A DNA stretch of 46,252 nt from an uncultured Clostridia bacterium (GCA_948562205.1 CAOYAN010000014.1:1-46252), one strand, 5' to 3'; shown: positions 24,688 through 33,087, counted from the first letter of the stretch. Numbers and translations: made by a program. Notes: generated by a model not told the origin, from the sequence alone.

Positions 24688-26196
24688 GTGGGAGAAATAA
24701 ATGAATTAAGACGTGTACGTGAAGAAAAAGTACAAAAATTAAAAGAATATGGTGTTAGTGTACATCCTGAAAGATTTGAGACAACACATTCATTAAATGA
24801 AGCTATGAAGTTAGATGAGGGAGAGCAAAATGTAAGAGTTGCTGGACGTGTTATGTCTAAGAGAAAGATGGGTAAAATATCTTTTATGGATTTAAGAGAT
24901 ATAGAAGGTAGAATACAACTTTGCATAAAAAAAGATGAAGTAGGAGAAGATTTATATAAACAAATTCATGAAACTGTTGATGTGGGTGACTTTATAGGTG
25001 TATGTGGAGATATATTTTTTACTCAAACAGGGGAGAAAACTATTAGAGTAAAGGAATATGAATTCTTAGGCAAATCTCTAAGACCATTGCCTGAAAAATT
25101 TCATGGAATAAGTAATCAAGAAATGTTATATAGAGAAAGACATCTTGATCTTATAATGAATGATGAAACTAAAAAAAGATTTCTTTTAAGATCTAAATTT
25201 ATAAAGCTTATGAGAGAATTCTTATGGAATAAAGGATTTATTGAAGTTGAAACACCAATATTACAAAATACTGCATCTGGAGCAACAGCTAGACCTTTTA
25301 TAACACACCATAATACATATGATGCTGATGTATATCTTAGAATATCACCAGAGCTTACATTAAAAAAATTAATTATTGGCGGTTTTACTAATGTATTTGA
25401 AATAGCTAGAGATTTTAGAAACGAAGGAATAAGTGTTAATCATTTACAAGATTTTACTATGATTGAAGGATATAGTGCATATTTTAATTATGAAGATAAT
25501 ATGAAACTTTTACAAGAAATGGTAGTATTTTTAATTTCAAATCTATTTGATGGTAGTTTAGAAGTAGAAATAGGAGACACTAAAATAGATTTTGGTGGTG
25601 AGTGGGATGTAATAAGTTTTAGGGATTTATTACTTAAAGATTGTGGAATTGATATAGATAAATTTCCTACAGCAAAAGAGTTACTTGATGAAATACGTAA
25701 AAGAGGAATAGTTCTTGAAGTAGAAAATATAGAAAATCTTGGTAGAGGAAACCTAATAGACCAACTTTATAAAAAAGTAAGTAGGCCTAATATAATTAAA
25801 CCAACTTATTTAATAAAACATCCAATTGATTTATCTCCGCTTGCAAGAAGTAATGATGAGAATGAAAATTTAACTGATAGATTTCAATTAATTGTTAATG
25901 GACAAGAGATAATTAATGGTTACTCAGAGCTTGTAGATTCAGTTGAACAGGAAAATAGATTACTTGAACAAAGTAAATTAAAAGAAAATGGTGATGAAGA
26001 AGCAATGAGTATTGATCATGAATATATTAAAGCTATGGAATATGGAATGCCACCTATATCTGGTTGGGGTCTTGGAATTGACAGATTTTTACAGTTCTTA
26101 ACAAATAGTTATAATATAAGAGATGTTGTTTTATATCCATTACTTAAAAGAAGAGATAATGTAGAAATAGATGATGGACAAGAAAATGAAGAATAA
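24688..26196 (+). CDS. lysS: Lysyl-tRNA synthetase, class II
   Basis: A 502-residue enzyme charging tRNA-Lys. An OB-fold anticodon domain (RVAGRVMSKRKMGKISFMDL) precedes the catalytic core: GFIEVETPILQNTASGATAR, motif 2 region IARDFRNEGISVNHLQDFT and motif 3 (PISGWGLGIDRFLQFL). The usual bacterial RHNPEFTMLELYMAY is replaced here by NHLQDFTMIEGYSAY, which recalls a divergent LysS clade. The start is GTG 24688 after AAAGGAGG. Confidence 0.95.
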   Translation: MGEINELRRVREEKVQKLKEYGVSVHPERFETTHSLNEAMKLDEGEQNVRVAGRVMSKRKMGKISFMDLRDIEGRIQLCIKKDEVGEDLYKQIHETVDVGDFIGVCGDIFFTQTGEKTIRVKEYEFLGKSLRPLPEKFHGISNQEMLYRERHLDLIMNDETKKRFLLRSKFIKLMREFLWNKGFIEVETPILQNTASGATARPFITHHNTYDADVYLRISPELTLKKLIIGGFTNVFEIARDFRNEGISVNHLQDFTMIEGYSAYFNYEDNMKLLQEMVVFLISNLFDGSLEVEIGDTKIDFGGEWDVISFRDLLLKDCGIDIDKFPTAKELLDEIRKRGIVLEVENIENLGRGNLIDQLYKKVSRPNIIKPTYLIKHPIDLSPLARSNDENENLTDRFQLIVNGQEIINGYSELVDSVEQENRLLEQSKLKENGDEEAMSIDHEYIKAMEYGMPPISGWGLGIDRFLQFLTNSYNIRDVVLYPLLKRRDNVEIDDGQENEE

Positions 26197-26201
26197 ATAT
26201 G

Positions 26202-26235
26202 AAGAGACTTAAAAAACTTTATTTTTAAGTCTCTT
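26202..26235. terminator. Bidirectional terminator between lysS and the lipid kinase gene
   Basis: AAGAGACTTAAAAA (26202-26215) pairs perfectly with TTTTTAAGTCTCTT (26222-26235); T/A tracts lie on both sides. Confidence 0.9.
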
Positions 26236-27121
26236 TTCTAATATGCACTATATTTACTGCTTCTTTTAAAATTTCTGCAGATATTCTATTGGTATATAAT
26301 ACTTCACCATCAATACTTACAGGAAATTTATTATTTGAAACTATAAGCACTTTTTTTGCTTTTTTGATATGGGCTTGTTTATATTTTAGATGTTCACCTT
26401 TTTTATATGAAGGTAAAAATCTTATTTTTTGAAATATACTTGTGGCATCTACAATACATGTATCTATTATTCCATCATTACATTTTGCATCAGGACAAGG
26501 CTTTACACCACCACCATAATATTTTCCATTTGCAATAACAGAGAGTGTAAACTTTCCTTTATATACTATATCGTTATCTAGCCTTATTTTTAAATTATAA
26601 TTTTTATTACGCATAAGAGTATAAAAAATTGAAAGATTATATTTCATTTTTCCTGATAAGAAATTTAGTTTTCTAAATTTGTCAACATTTTGTGCTACCA
26701 TTGCATCGAAACCAGAGTTTAGAATATTTACACAATATCTATTATTATTTAATTTTATTATATCAGTTTTTATTGATTTCCTACCTATAGATAAAGTAAC
26801 TATTTTTCTAAGACTCATATAATCTGATATACTTTTTATAAAGTCATTACCAGTTCCACAAGGTATTACAACTATTTCAGAATCTCTTCCTATAATTCCA
26901 CATATAACTTCATTTAAACTTCCATCTCCTCCAACTACATATAGTCTACATTTTTCATTTTTAGTAACATCTTGTGTAATTTTTGTAAGATGTCCTGGAT
27001 ACTTAGAAGTAATAATACTAGAATTAATGTTATATTTATTTAATAGTTTTTGAATTATAATTCCATGTTTTAGACCACTATGACGTCCTGATACAGGATT
27101 TACTAGTATAATATGTCTCAT
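26225..27121 (-). CDS. Diacylglycerol kinase-like lipid kinase (YegS/BmrU family)
   Basis: A 298-residue soluble kinase that phosphorylates diacylglycerol or a related lipid with ATP. Seen: ILVNPVSGRHSG at the start, the nucleotide loop VVGGDGSLNEVICGI, then IPCGTGNDFIKSI, and the C-terminal PDAKCNDGIIDTCIV and SIDGEVL segments. GGAGG precedes ATG 27121. DgkB of B. subtilis is the nearest studied type; the substrate is not certain. Confidence 0.92.
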   Translation of the reverse strand: MRHIILVNPVSGRHSGLKHGIIIQKLLNKYNINSSIITSKYPGHLTKITQDVTKNEKCRLYVVGGDGSLNEVICGIIGRDSEIVVIPCGTGNDFIKSISDYMSLRKIVTLSIGRKSIKTDIIKLNNNRYCVNILNSGFDAMVAQNVDKFRKLNFLSGKMKYNLSIFYTLMRNKNYNLKIRLDNDIVYKGKFTLSVIANGKYYGGGVKPCPDAKCNDGIIDTCIVDATSIFQKIRFLPSYKKGEHLKYKQAHIKKAKKVLIVSNNKFPVSIDGEVLYTNRISAEILKEAVNIVHIRKET

Positions 27122-27194
27122 AGTATACCTCCGAATCTATAAAAATTATATCATTTGTTTATAAAAAAAACAATAAGTGAATAAATTTATGGTA

Positions 27195-27218
27195 AAATCA
27201 TATAATTTAATATGATTT
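27195..27218 (+). promoter_or_regulatory. Inverted repeat (9-6-9) before the peptidoglycan-binding gene
   Basis: AAATCATAT (27195-27203) and ATATGATTT (27210-27218) flank AATTTA and overlap a TATAAT at 27201-27206. They are an operator candidate, or a leader hairpin directly before the ribosome site. Confidence 0.4.
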
Positions 27219-27234
27219 AAGGGAAGGTGATCAT

Positions 27235-27843
27235 ATGCAAAGAAATAGAAATATGAGAAGAGGCATAAGTATGAGAAAATATATGAGTAGTAGGGGGAAT
27301 AATACAAGTTATAATAGAGTGATACTTACAAGTGGTAATGTAGGAAGTGATGTAGAAAAATTGCAAAAAATGTTAGTTACAATATCTCAAGACTACAATA
27401 GTATACCAGTTGTAAATATTACATCAAATTATGATGATTTGACAAGAAGAGCTGTATTTGAACTTCAAAAAATAATGGGACTTGAAACAACAGGCAGTGT
27501 AAATAAAATTATGTGGGATAGAATGAATGTACTTACTAGTAAAAGAGTAGAAGAGAATTTTGTAGATGATACTTCATTTGATGAATCCAAAAATGTTATT
27601 TCCGAGGGAAAAAAAGGTAAAATGGTATCAGACCTTCAAAAGTATTTAAATACTATTACCGAAAAAAATCCTAGTATTCCAAAACTTACTGTAGATGGTA
27701 TATTTGGGCCAAAAACCAAAATTTCTGTTATAGCTTTTCAAAAATTATTTAATTTAGAGCCAGATGGAATAGTTGGTCAAATAACATGGGAAACACTATA
27801 TAACATTTCACTAGGAAAGAAAGCCCCCACTATATATGATTAA
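27235..27843 (+). CDS. Protein with two peptidoglycan-binding (PG_binding_1) domains
   Basis: A 202-residue protein. A basic N-terminus of about 30 residues precedes two PG_binding_1 repeats: one at about 35-100 (GNVGSDVEKLQKMLVTISQD, then AVFELQKIMGLETTGSVNKIMW) and one at about 122-195 (GKKGKMVSDLQKYLNTI, VDGIFGPKTKISVIAFQK). No catalytic domain, signal peptide or membrane helix is visible. Such domains bind cell-wall or spore-cortex glycan. GGGAAGGTG precedes ATG 27235. Confidence 0.85.
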   Translation: MQRNRNMRRGISMRKYMSSRGNNTSYNRVILTSGNVGSDVEKLQKMLVTISQDYNSIPVVNITSNYDDLTRRAVFELQKIMGLETTGSVNKIMWDRMNVLTSKRVEENFVDDTSFDESKNVISEGKKGKMVSDLQKYLNTITEKNPSIPKLTVDGIFGPKTKISVIAFQKLFNLEPDGIVGQITWETLYNISLGKKAPTIYD

Positions 27844-27867
27844 TAAAATTTTAAATAACATTTTATA

Positions 27868-27905
27868 ATGTACCTTAAGTAAAACACATTTAAGGTACAT
27901 TTTTC
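27868..27905 (+). terminator. Terminator after the peptidoglycan-binding gene
   Basis: ATGTACCTTAA (27868-27878) and TTAAGGTACAT (27890-27900) are perfect 11-bp arms, followed by TTTTC. Confidence 0.88.
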
Positions 27906-27913
27906 TTTTCTCG

Positions 27914-27942
27914 TTGACTTTAAATTTATTAAATGATATAAT
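27914..27942 (+). promoter_or_regulatory. Promoter of the dCMP deaminase-trmL unit
   Basis: TTGACT (27914-27919), 17-bp spacer, TATAAT (27937-27942). Confidence 0.72.
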
Positions 27943-27969
27943 TTTTAAAGAAAATGTGAGGTAAGTTTT

Positions 27970-28485
27970 ATGGATAATAGAATAGATAAAATAAATTATT
28001 ATTTAAAAATAGCTGATACTATAACAGAGCGTGGGACATGTATTAGAAGAAATTATGGAGCCGTTGTTGTAAAAAATGATGAGATTGTATCTACAGGATA
28101 TACTGGAGCTCCAAGAGGAAGAAAAAATTGTATAGATTTAGGGTATTGTGCAAGACAAAAATTAAACATTAAAAGTGGTGAAAAATATGAACTTTGTAGA
28201 TCAGTACATGCTGAACAAAATGCTATAATTAGTGCTGCTAGAAAGGATTTAATTGGCGCAACTTTATATTTAGTTGGAAGAGAAGCAAATGGTGAATATA
28301 CAAATTATACTGATTGTTGTAGTATGTGTAAAAGAGTAGTTATAAATGCAGGTATTGATAAGGTAATAGCAAAAGATATTAATTCAGAGTGTGGTTATAG
28401 AGTAATTAATGTTAGTGATTGGGTAGATTATGATGAAGTTTTAGAAGAAAAAGTAAAACCAATAATAGAGGAAGAGGAAAAATAA
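27970..28485 (+). CDS. Deoxycytidylate deaminase (ComEB-like)
   Basis: A 171-residue zinc enzyme converting dCMP to dUMP for thymidylate synthesis. The zinc and proton-shuttle motif is SVHAEQNAIISAA (HAE) and the two Cys ligands are in TDCCSMCKR. The N-terminal ERGTCIRRNYGAVVVKND and TGYTGAPRGRKNC segments are typical of the ComEB/dCMP deaminase family. It lies one base before trmL, so the two are likely coupled. Confidence 0.93.
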   Translation: MDNRIDKINYYLKIADTITERGTCIRRNYGAVVVKNDEIVSTGYTGAPRGRKNCIDLGYCARQKLNIKSGEKYELCRSVHAEQNAIISAARKDLIGATLYLVGREANGEYTNYTDCCSMCKRVVINAGIDKVIAKDINSECGYRVINVSDWVDYDEVLEEKVKPIIEEEEK

Positions 28486-28486
28486 T

Positions 28487-28975
28487 ATGTCATTAAACAT
28501 TGTTTTAGTTGAACCAGAAATACCACAAAATACTGGAAATATAGCAAGAACTTGTGCTGCAATTGGTGCAACTTTGCATTTAATAAAACCACTTGGATTT
28601 GATATATCAGAAAAAGCTGTAAAAAGGGCAGGACTAGATTACTGGGATAAATTGAATATAATAGTATATGAAAATTTAGAAGATTTTAAATCTAAAATTA
28701 AGATAGATGATATGTATTTACTTTCTACTAAGGCAAAAAAGATATATAGTGAAGTAAATTATACTAAAGATTCATATATTGTATTTGGACCAGAGACAAG
28801 AGGTCTTCCTGAAGATTATATACTTGAAAATTTTGATAGAGCTGTAAGAATACCAATGAGAGAGAATATAAGATCTCTTAATCTATCAAATAGTGTTGCA
28901 ATTGTAGCTTATGAAGCTGAGAGGCAAGTTAATTTCAATGGATTAGAAGAGATAAGTAAATACTTTGATAATTAA
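28487..28975 (+). CDS. trmL: tRNA (cytidine/uridine-34-2'-O)-methyltransferase TrmL
   Basis: A 162-residue SPOUT enzyme that methylates the ribose of wobble base 34 in certain leucine tRNAs. Seen: VLVEPEIPQNTGNIARTCAA at the start, GLDYWDKLN, the knot segment VFGPETRGLPEDY and IPMRENIRSLNLSNSVAIVAYE at the end. Length is typical of the TrmL/YibK group. Confidence 0.95.
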   Translation: MSLNIVLVEPEIPQNTGNIARTCAAIGATLHLIKPLGFDISEKAVKRAGLDYWDKLNIIVYENLEDFKSKIKIDDMYLLSTKAKKIYSEVNYTKDSYIVFGPETRGLPEDYILENFDRAVRIPMRENIRSLNLSNSVAIVAYEAERQVNFNGLEEISKYFDN

Positions 28976-29003
28976 TTTGTAATGTACAAAGGAGAAGATG
29001 TAA

Positions 29004-29756
29004 ATGAGTGAAAATAATATAAAGACTAGCAGTAGTATAATGGGATATCTATTACTTGAAAATAATACTTTTCATATAATAGAAATTATAGCTACATTAA
29101 TAAGGAAATATGGTGTAGATGTAAAATTTGATGAAAAAAGTAATGCATTTACTTTTAAATATGGAGATTATATAATAGGTGCTAGCTTCGTTAATGGAGT
29201 TATGGGAACAACAGACCCTATTAATGCATGTAAGTATAACTTTTTATGGAAAAGTGCAAGAGAAAAGGTTTCTTTGTATAAATCACATGTGTTACTTTCT
29301 GTAATGAATGTTAAAAATAAATTAGAAGGATATAAATTATTTACAGAGATTATGTGTGTACTTGCAAACTTTGATAATGCAATAGCTATTTATATGCCTG
29401 CACAAAATGTTACTTTAAATGCTGGTACTTATATTGAAGATGCAAGAGTGCTTAAAAGTGGAAAAAATCCTATTCATTTATGGATATGTATTTGTCCTGT
29501 TGAATTAGAAGATGCAACACTTGTATATACATATGGACTTAATGAGTTTGGAAAATATGAAATAGAGGCAAGAAGTACAGAAAAACACTATATGGAACTA
29601 TTTGATTTTGTATATAATTTATGTGATTATATACTTATAAATAATAAAATATTAGAGACAGGAGATAGTTTTAATACAGCAAATGGTGAAAATTATATAG
29701 CTATTGTAGGTGAGGGAATATATATTGATAGAGCTTCTGCAAAATTTAATATGTAA
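29004..29756 (+). CDS. DUF4261-like protein, 250 aa
   Basis: A soluble protein with no known function. The central pattern, KSHVLLSVMNVKNKLEGYK followed by FDNAIAIYMPAQNVTLNAG and then PIHLWICICPVELED, fits the DUF4261 family as I know it. No catalytic motif is evident. AAAGGAG precedes ATG 29004, 28 nt after trmL, so it is probably the third gene of this unit. Confidence 0.6.
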   Translation: MSENNIKTSSSIMGYLLLENNTFHIIEIIATLIRKYGVDVKFDEKSNAFTFKYGDYIIGASFVNGVMGTTDPINACKYNFLWKSAREKVSLYKSHVLLSVMNVKNKLEGYKLFTEIMCVLANFDNAIAIYMPAQNVTLNAGTYIEDARVLKSGKNPIHLWICICPVELEDATLVYTYGLNEFGKYEIEARSTEKHYMELFDFVYNLCDYILINNKILETGDSFNTANGENYIAIVGEGIYIDRASAKFNM

Positions 29757-29778
29757 ATAAAAAAAATAATAAAATAGT

Positions 29779-29807
29779 ATTGACATTGACTATTTGTTAG
29801 TGTATAA
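29779..29807 (+). promoter_or_regulatory. Promoter of tRNA-Met
   Basis: TTGACA (29779-29784), 17-bp spacer, TATAAT (29802-29807), a perfect consensus. Confidence 0.85.
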
Positions 29808-29843
29808 TTATACTCGTACAAAACAAATAGTTAATGTTTGTAT

Positions 29844-29920
29844 GGCGGCATAGCTTAGTTGGCTAGAGCGTTCGGTTCATACCCGAAAGGTCATTGGTTC
29901 GACTCCAATTGCCGCTACCA
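29844..29920 (+). tRNA. tRNA-Met(CAT), elongator
   Basis: A 77-nt cloverleaf with encoded CCA. The acceptor GGCGGCA pairs with TGCCGCT (one G-U), the anticodon stem is TTCGG/CCGAA around TTCATAC (anticodon CAT) and the T arm is ATTGG-TTCGACT-CCAAT. Base pair 1-72 is formed and the anticodon stem lacks three consecutive G-C pairs, so it is not the initiator. A lysidine-type tRNA-Ile(CAT) is less likely given the close match to clostridial elongator Met. Confidence 0.93.
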
Positions 29921-29927
29921 AAATAAT

Positions 29928-29970
29928 AGAGCCAAGCGGATTTGAGGAAATGGAGCTTAGCTCTTTTTTT
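29928..29970 (+). terminator. Terminator of tRNA-Met
   Basis: AGAGC-C-AAGC (29928-29937) pairs with GCTT-A-GCTCT (29955-29964), with one C-A mismatch, followed by a run of T. Confidence 0.8.
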
Positions 29971-30087
29971 ATATTTCCCAGCTTTTTTCACTTCGATTAC
30001 TATATTATTGATTAATTAATATGTAATAATATTATTATTGAATATAAAAATATGAATGAGCTAATAATATTAAAAAAGGAGGAGTAT

Positions 30088-30492
30088 ATGAGATTATGGC
30101 ATTATAAATTAATAGAAGTTTTACCACAAAAAATGCTTGTGTCTCAATGGAGAGAAGTTATCGCTATTAAAAGACAATGGGAAAAGGATACTCTAAAACA
30201 TAGATTAGTTAGTTATGTTAAAAAATATGAAAAGGAATTGTTTTATACATATGTATTACAAATAGTTAGAGAAATGAATAACAGAAAAATAAATTATCAA
30301 GAAAAATATTTGGAAGAAATCAGAAAATTTTGTTGTAAATTACATATAAAAGGAGATAATAACTATCCAGAACATAATGATAGATATTTAATACAATGTT
30401 ATTATAATTTGCAAGAAAAGTATGATAGGGGAATTATAAAAAAAGATGAGTGGGAAAAAATAGATACAAAATTTAGATCTGTTTTTAAATAA
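30088..30492 (+). CDS. Pyrimidine-dimer DNA glycosylase-like protein (TIGR02328-like)
   Basis: A 134-residue protein starting MRLWHYKLIEVLPQKMLVSQ and continuing WREVIAIKRQW, the pattern of the small family annotated as pyrimidine-dimer DNA glycosylase/endonuclease V or TIGR02328. Those enzymes would start repair of UV-damaged bases. Activity of this branch is not firmly known. A strong GGAGGAG precedes ATG 30088; the in-frame ATG at 30052 has no ribosome site. Confidence 0.75.
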   Translation: MRLWHYKLIEVLPQKMLVSQWREVIAIKRQWEKDTLKHRLVSYVKKYEKELFYTYVLQIVREMNNRKINYQEKYLEEIRKFCCKLHIKGDNNYPEHNDRYLIQCYYNLQEKYDRGIIKKDEWEKIDTKFRSVFK

Positions 30493-30508
30493 ATTAAAGA
30501 ACAGATCT
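30475..30508. terminator. Bidirectional hairpin between the two repair-like genes
   Basis: AGATCTGTT (30475-30483) pairs with AACAGATCT (30500-30508). It spans the stop codon of the plus-strand gene, and T-rich sequence follows on the minus strand. Confidence 0.55.
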
Positions 30509-30532
30509 AAAAATATTAAATTTTGAAGTTTT

Positions 30533-31273
30533 TTATAAATCTATAAATCCATTTCTACTCCAAAGCCAAAGTGGTGTATGAATATCTATTGGCTTTAAAT
30601 TAGAATTCTTTAGTAGAGTATTCCATTTATCAATGACAATTTCTTGAACATTTGATTTATTTAATTCATCATCTGTTATAATACCTAGTCTATGACTTGA
30701 TTTAATAACGTGTGTATCAGGTGCAACAGTTAAACATTCTAAATTGTTATATTTCATATCTGTATATTGGTAAATAACATATAGCCAATAATTACATATT
30801 TTAGTTCCAGAAAGATATGGAAAATCTTTTTTGTGTTTCTTTTGTATAAAATCTCTAATTAAATTTACATCAAAATTATTTTCATAGAATATATTTCTTA
30901 TATCACCATTAAATAAATTTACAAAAGTATTACACAGTTTAATCCAGATTTCTGTTTGTTTGTTTTTTTGAAGTGCAATTTTATATTTTGTAAGTGCATT
31001 TTGTACATCTTCAAAAGAAGAGTTTACTACTAATTTTGGGAAGAAAACAAATCTTGTGGAATCATCTAAGTAAGTTTTGTATGCACTCTCCCAAAGTGTA
31101 TATGAATTTCTTTGATAATTTAGTGCCATAGGTAGGGTAAAGTATAAAAAATTTTCTTTAGAGGACAAAGGGAGTTTTGGATTTTTATCCTCTGGCATAA
31201 CTTCACCACCTAGTTTACCATTTTTATATGCACTATATAGTTTTTCTACTTTATCTATTATATTATCTTTCAT
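30533..31273 (-). CDS. HhH-GPD-like protein, putative DNA glycosylase, 246 aa
   Basis: Not a textbook family member. The central FPYLSGTKICNYWLYVIYQY resembles a helix-hairpin-helix, and VAPDTHVIKSSHRLGIIT resembles the DTHV catalytic-Asp segment of endonuclease III/AlkA-type glycosylases (compare VDTHVxRxxxRLG). The N-terminal FTLPMALNYQRNSYTLWESA is unusual. No iron-sulphur Cys cluster is seen. It is convergent with the pyrimidine-dimer glycosylase-like gene, which fits a repair role. The assignment is inferred from motif shape. Confidence 0.5.
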   Translation of the reverse strand: MKDNIIDKVEKLYSAYKNGKLGGEVMPEDKNPKLPLSSKENFLYFTLPMALNYQRNSYTLWESAYKTYLDDSTRFVFFPKLVVNSSFEDVQNALTKYKIALQKNKQTEIWIKLCNTFVNLFNGDIRNIFYENNFDVNLIRDFIQKKHKKDFPYLSGTKICNYWLYVIYQYTDMKYNNLECLTVAPDTHVIKSSHRLGIITDDELNKSNVQEIVIDKWNTLLKNSNLKPIDIHTPLWLWSRNGFIDL

Positions 31274-31332
31274 ATTTTCACATCCTTAATAAAAATTATA
31301 TCATATAATAATTAAAAATTAAAGAAAAAATA

Positions 31333-31356
31333 ATAACCTAGTAGATACTAGGTTAT
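31333..31356 (-). terminator. Terminator of the metal exporter gene
   Basis: ATAACCTAG (31333-31341) and CTAGGTTAT (31348-31356) are perfect arms. On the minus strand they run into TATTTTTTC. Confidence 0.85.
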
Positions 31357-32222
31357 AGAATAAGTCCTATTAGCTCTATTAAAAATCCACTTAAAGTACC
31401 AGATAGATATAATAGCACTATTATTTTTATATTTTCTTTTATATTTTTATTTGATTTGAAAAGTACAACTGTACCCATACCAGCTCCAGCAGAAAGTCCT
31501 GCTATTATTGATGCAAAACTTATGTTTCCAGAGATGTATAATTCAGTTAAAAGAACAGAAGATGCACAATTTGGTATTAATCCAATAAGACCTGCAATAA
31601 ATGGTTGGAATATACTTCCACTCATAAGTATTTTTGATAAATTTTCTTCTCCTATATATGTAACTATAATATTTAGTAAAAATATAACTATTACAAGGAA
31701 TATAAATATTTCAAAAGTGTGTTTTAGAGCTGATTTAAATATTCCATGTTCACAATCACAATTATGGCACATATTATGTATGTGTTCATCTACTTCATGA
31801 ATGTTATCTTTAGTATTATTATTTTTATGTATTTTTTTCATTACAAGATCAATTAAAATACCAATTATAATTGCAATTACTAGCTTAGTAGCAATTATTT
31901 TTAATATTGAAATACTATTTTGTGGATGTGATAGTAAAACTGGTATTGCTTCATCTGATGTAGATAAAAATACAGCAAGTAATGTACCAAGTGTGATAAC
32001 TCTACTAGCATATAAGTTAGATGCTGTAAGTGAGAAACCACATTGTGGAAAACATCCAAGTAGTGCCCCTATAACAGTACCAAACTTTCCTGAGCCACTA
32101 AGTATTTTTTCTATCTTTTTAGATGATTTATGTTCGATATATTCTATGATAAGGTAAGATATAAATAAAAAAGGTAACATCTTTACCGAATCAAGTAGAG
32201 TATCTAGTATTATTTCTTTCAT
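31353..32222 (-). CDS. Putative heavy-metal exporter, ArsP_2-like (PF11449-type)
   Basis: A 289-residue polytopic membrane protein in two homologous halves. The first contains GALLGCFPQCGFSLTASNLY and LAVFLSTSDEAIPVLLS, the second GLIGLIPNCASSVLLTELY and GLSAGAGMGTVVLF. Between them lies a hydrophilic loop rich in His and Cys (EHIHNMCHNCDCEHG) that could bind metal. This matches the putative 10-helix heavy-metal exporters, variously annotated as arsenic or manganese transport. The start is ATG 32222, after GAGGTGA; an upstream in-frame start at 32252 would fall on the predicted transcription start. Confidence 0.82.
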   Translation of the reverse strand: MKEIILDTLLDSVKMLPFLFISYLIIEYIEHKSSKKIEKILSGSGKFGTVIGALLGCFPQCGFSLTASNLYASRVITLGTLLAVFLSTSDEAIPVLLSHPQNSISILKIIATKLVIAIIIGILIDLVMKKIHKNNNTKDNIHEVDEHIHNMCHNCDCEHGIFKSALKHTFEIFIFLVIVIFLLNIIVTYIGEENLSKILMSGSIFQPFIAGLIGLIPNCASSVLLTELYISGNISFASIIAGLSAGAGMGTVVLFKSNKNIKENIKIIVLLYLSGTLSGFLIELIGLIL

Positions 32223-32237
32223 TAAGTTCACCTCAAA

Positions 32238-32286
32238 TGCAAATATTTGCAAAGATTATTATATAATAATCTATTCTAAATGTCAA
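32238..32286 (-). promoter_or_regulatory. Exporter promoter with two palindromic operator candidates
   Basis: On the minus strand TTGACA (32281-32286), 17-bp spacer and TATAAT (32258-32263) form a consensus promoter. An 18-bp perfect palindrome, GATTATTATATAATAATC (32254-32271), covers the -10. A 14-bp perfect palindrome, TGCAAATATTTGCA (32238-32251), lies at the transcription start. Both positions suit repressor binding, for example by a metal-sensing regulator of the ArsR, Fur or MntR kind; the regulator is not in the window. Confidence 0.6.
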
Positions 32287-32426
32287 TAAATTATGTTATA
32301 TAATTTTAATATAAAATAAGGAAACAATTAGTTTTGGATATAATATATAAAATATAATTAGCTTATAGATTTTGTTTAGATTATGTGATAAAATAATATA
32401 AAGATTAGATTTTGGGGAGGATATAG

Positions 32427-32918
32427 ATGAAAATAGGTGGAAGTATATGTTTTCAGCTTATTGATATATTTGAGATAATTGATGATAAATCTTTAACAAA
32501 AGATGAAAAGATAAAAAAGTTCAAGATTTAAGATATGATTAATACTTACACTAGAGCATATACAGAAGTATTAGAGACTATTAGCCATTTATCTGATGAA
32601 GAAAGAAATAAAATACCAAGGAAGAAAATTAATTATTATATTGAAAATAAAGATGAAAATTATATATTTAAGATAAATCCAGATATTTGTTTATATAAAC
32701 AAAATATATCATCTGAGGCTAATGCAATATTTATATCACTTTTTAAAAATTATTTTGCAAATTAAAGACAGAAAGATATATTAGATGAATTATTAATAAA
32801 AAATCAACAAAAGCGTGAGGAACAAAAACAAGGTTTTGATTTAAATGAAGTCTTTGGTAATAATATAGAATATGATAAAAAGATATTATATTTTTTTAAA
32901 TATTTGCTAAAAAAATAA
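32427..32918 (+). pseudogene. Small gene interrupted by two in-frame TAA codons
   Basis: One reading frame of 163 codons before the final stop is broken at 32529 and 32763. A good ribosome site (GGGGAGG) precedes only the first ATG (32427), giving 34 residues. The middle part starts at ATG 32535, three bases after the first stop, and encodes 76 residues (MINTYTRAYTEVLETISHLS, later KQNISSEANAIFISLFKNYF). I recall this pattern from uncharacterised clostridial proteins that continue beyond this point, as the third part (RQKDILDELLIKNQQKREEQ) would. Reinitiation at 32535 is possible. Decay is the simpler reading. Confidence 0.55.
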
Positions 32919-32957
32919 AGTATTTATAGTAATTAATAAATAATTTTATTTTTAAGA

Positions 32958-32989
32958 TAAAAAATACCGAAAACTTAATGCTTTCGGTA
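32958..32989 (-). terminator. Terminator of tRNA-fMet
   Basis: TACCGAAA (32965-32972) pairs with TTTCGGTA (32982-32989). On the minus strand a T-tract follows. Confidence 0.85.
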
Positions 32990-32996
32990 ATATTTA

Positions 32997-33072
<76 letters not shown>

Positions 33073-33087
33073 ATACTTTACTTAATT

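Noticed and set aside
31801..32157. Plus-strand frames opposite the metal exporter
   Set aside because: Mirror readings of a membrane-protein gene with clear motifs and promoter on the other strand.
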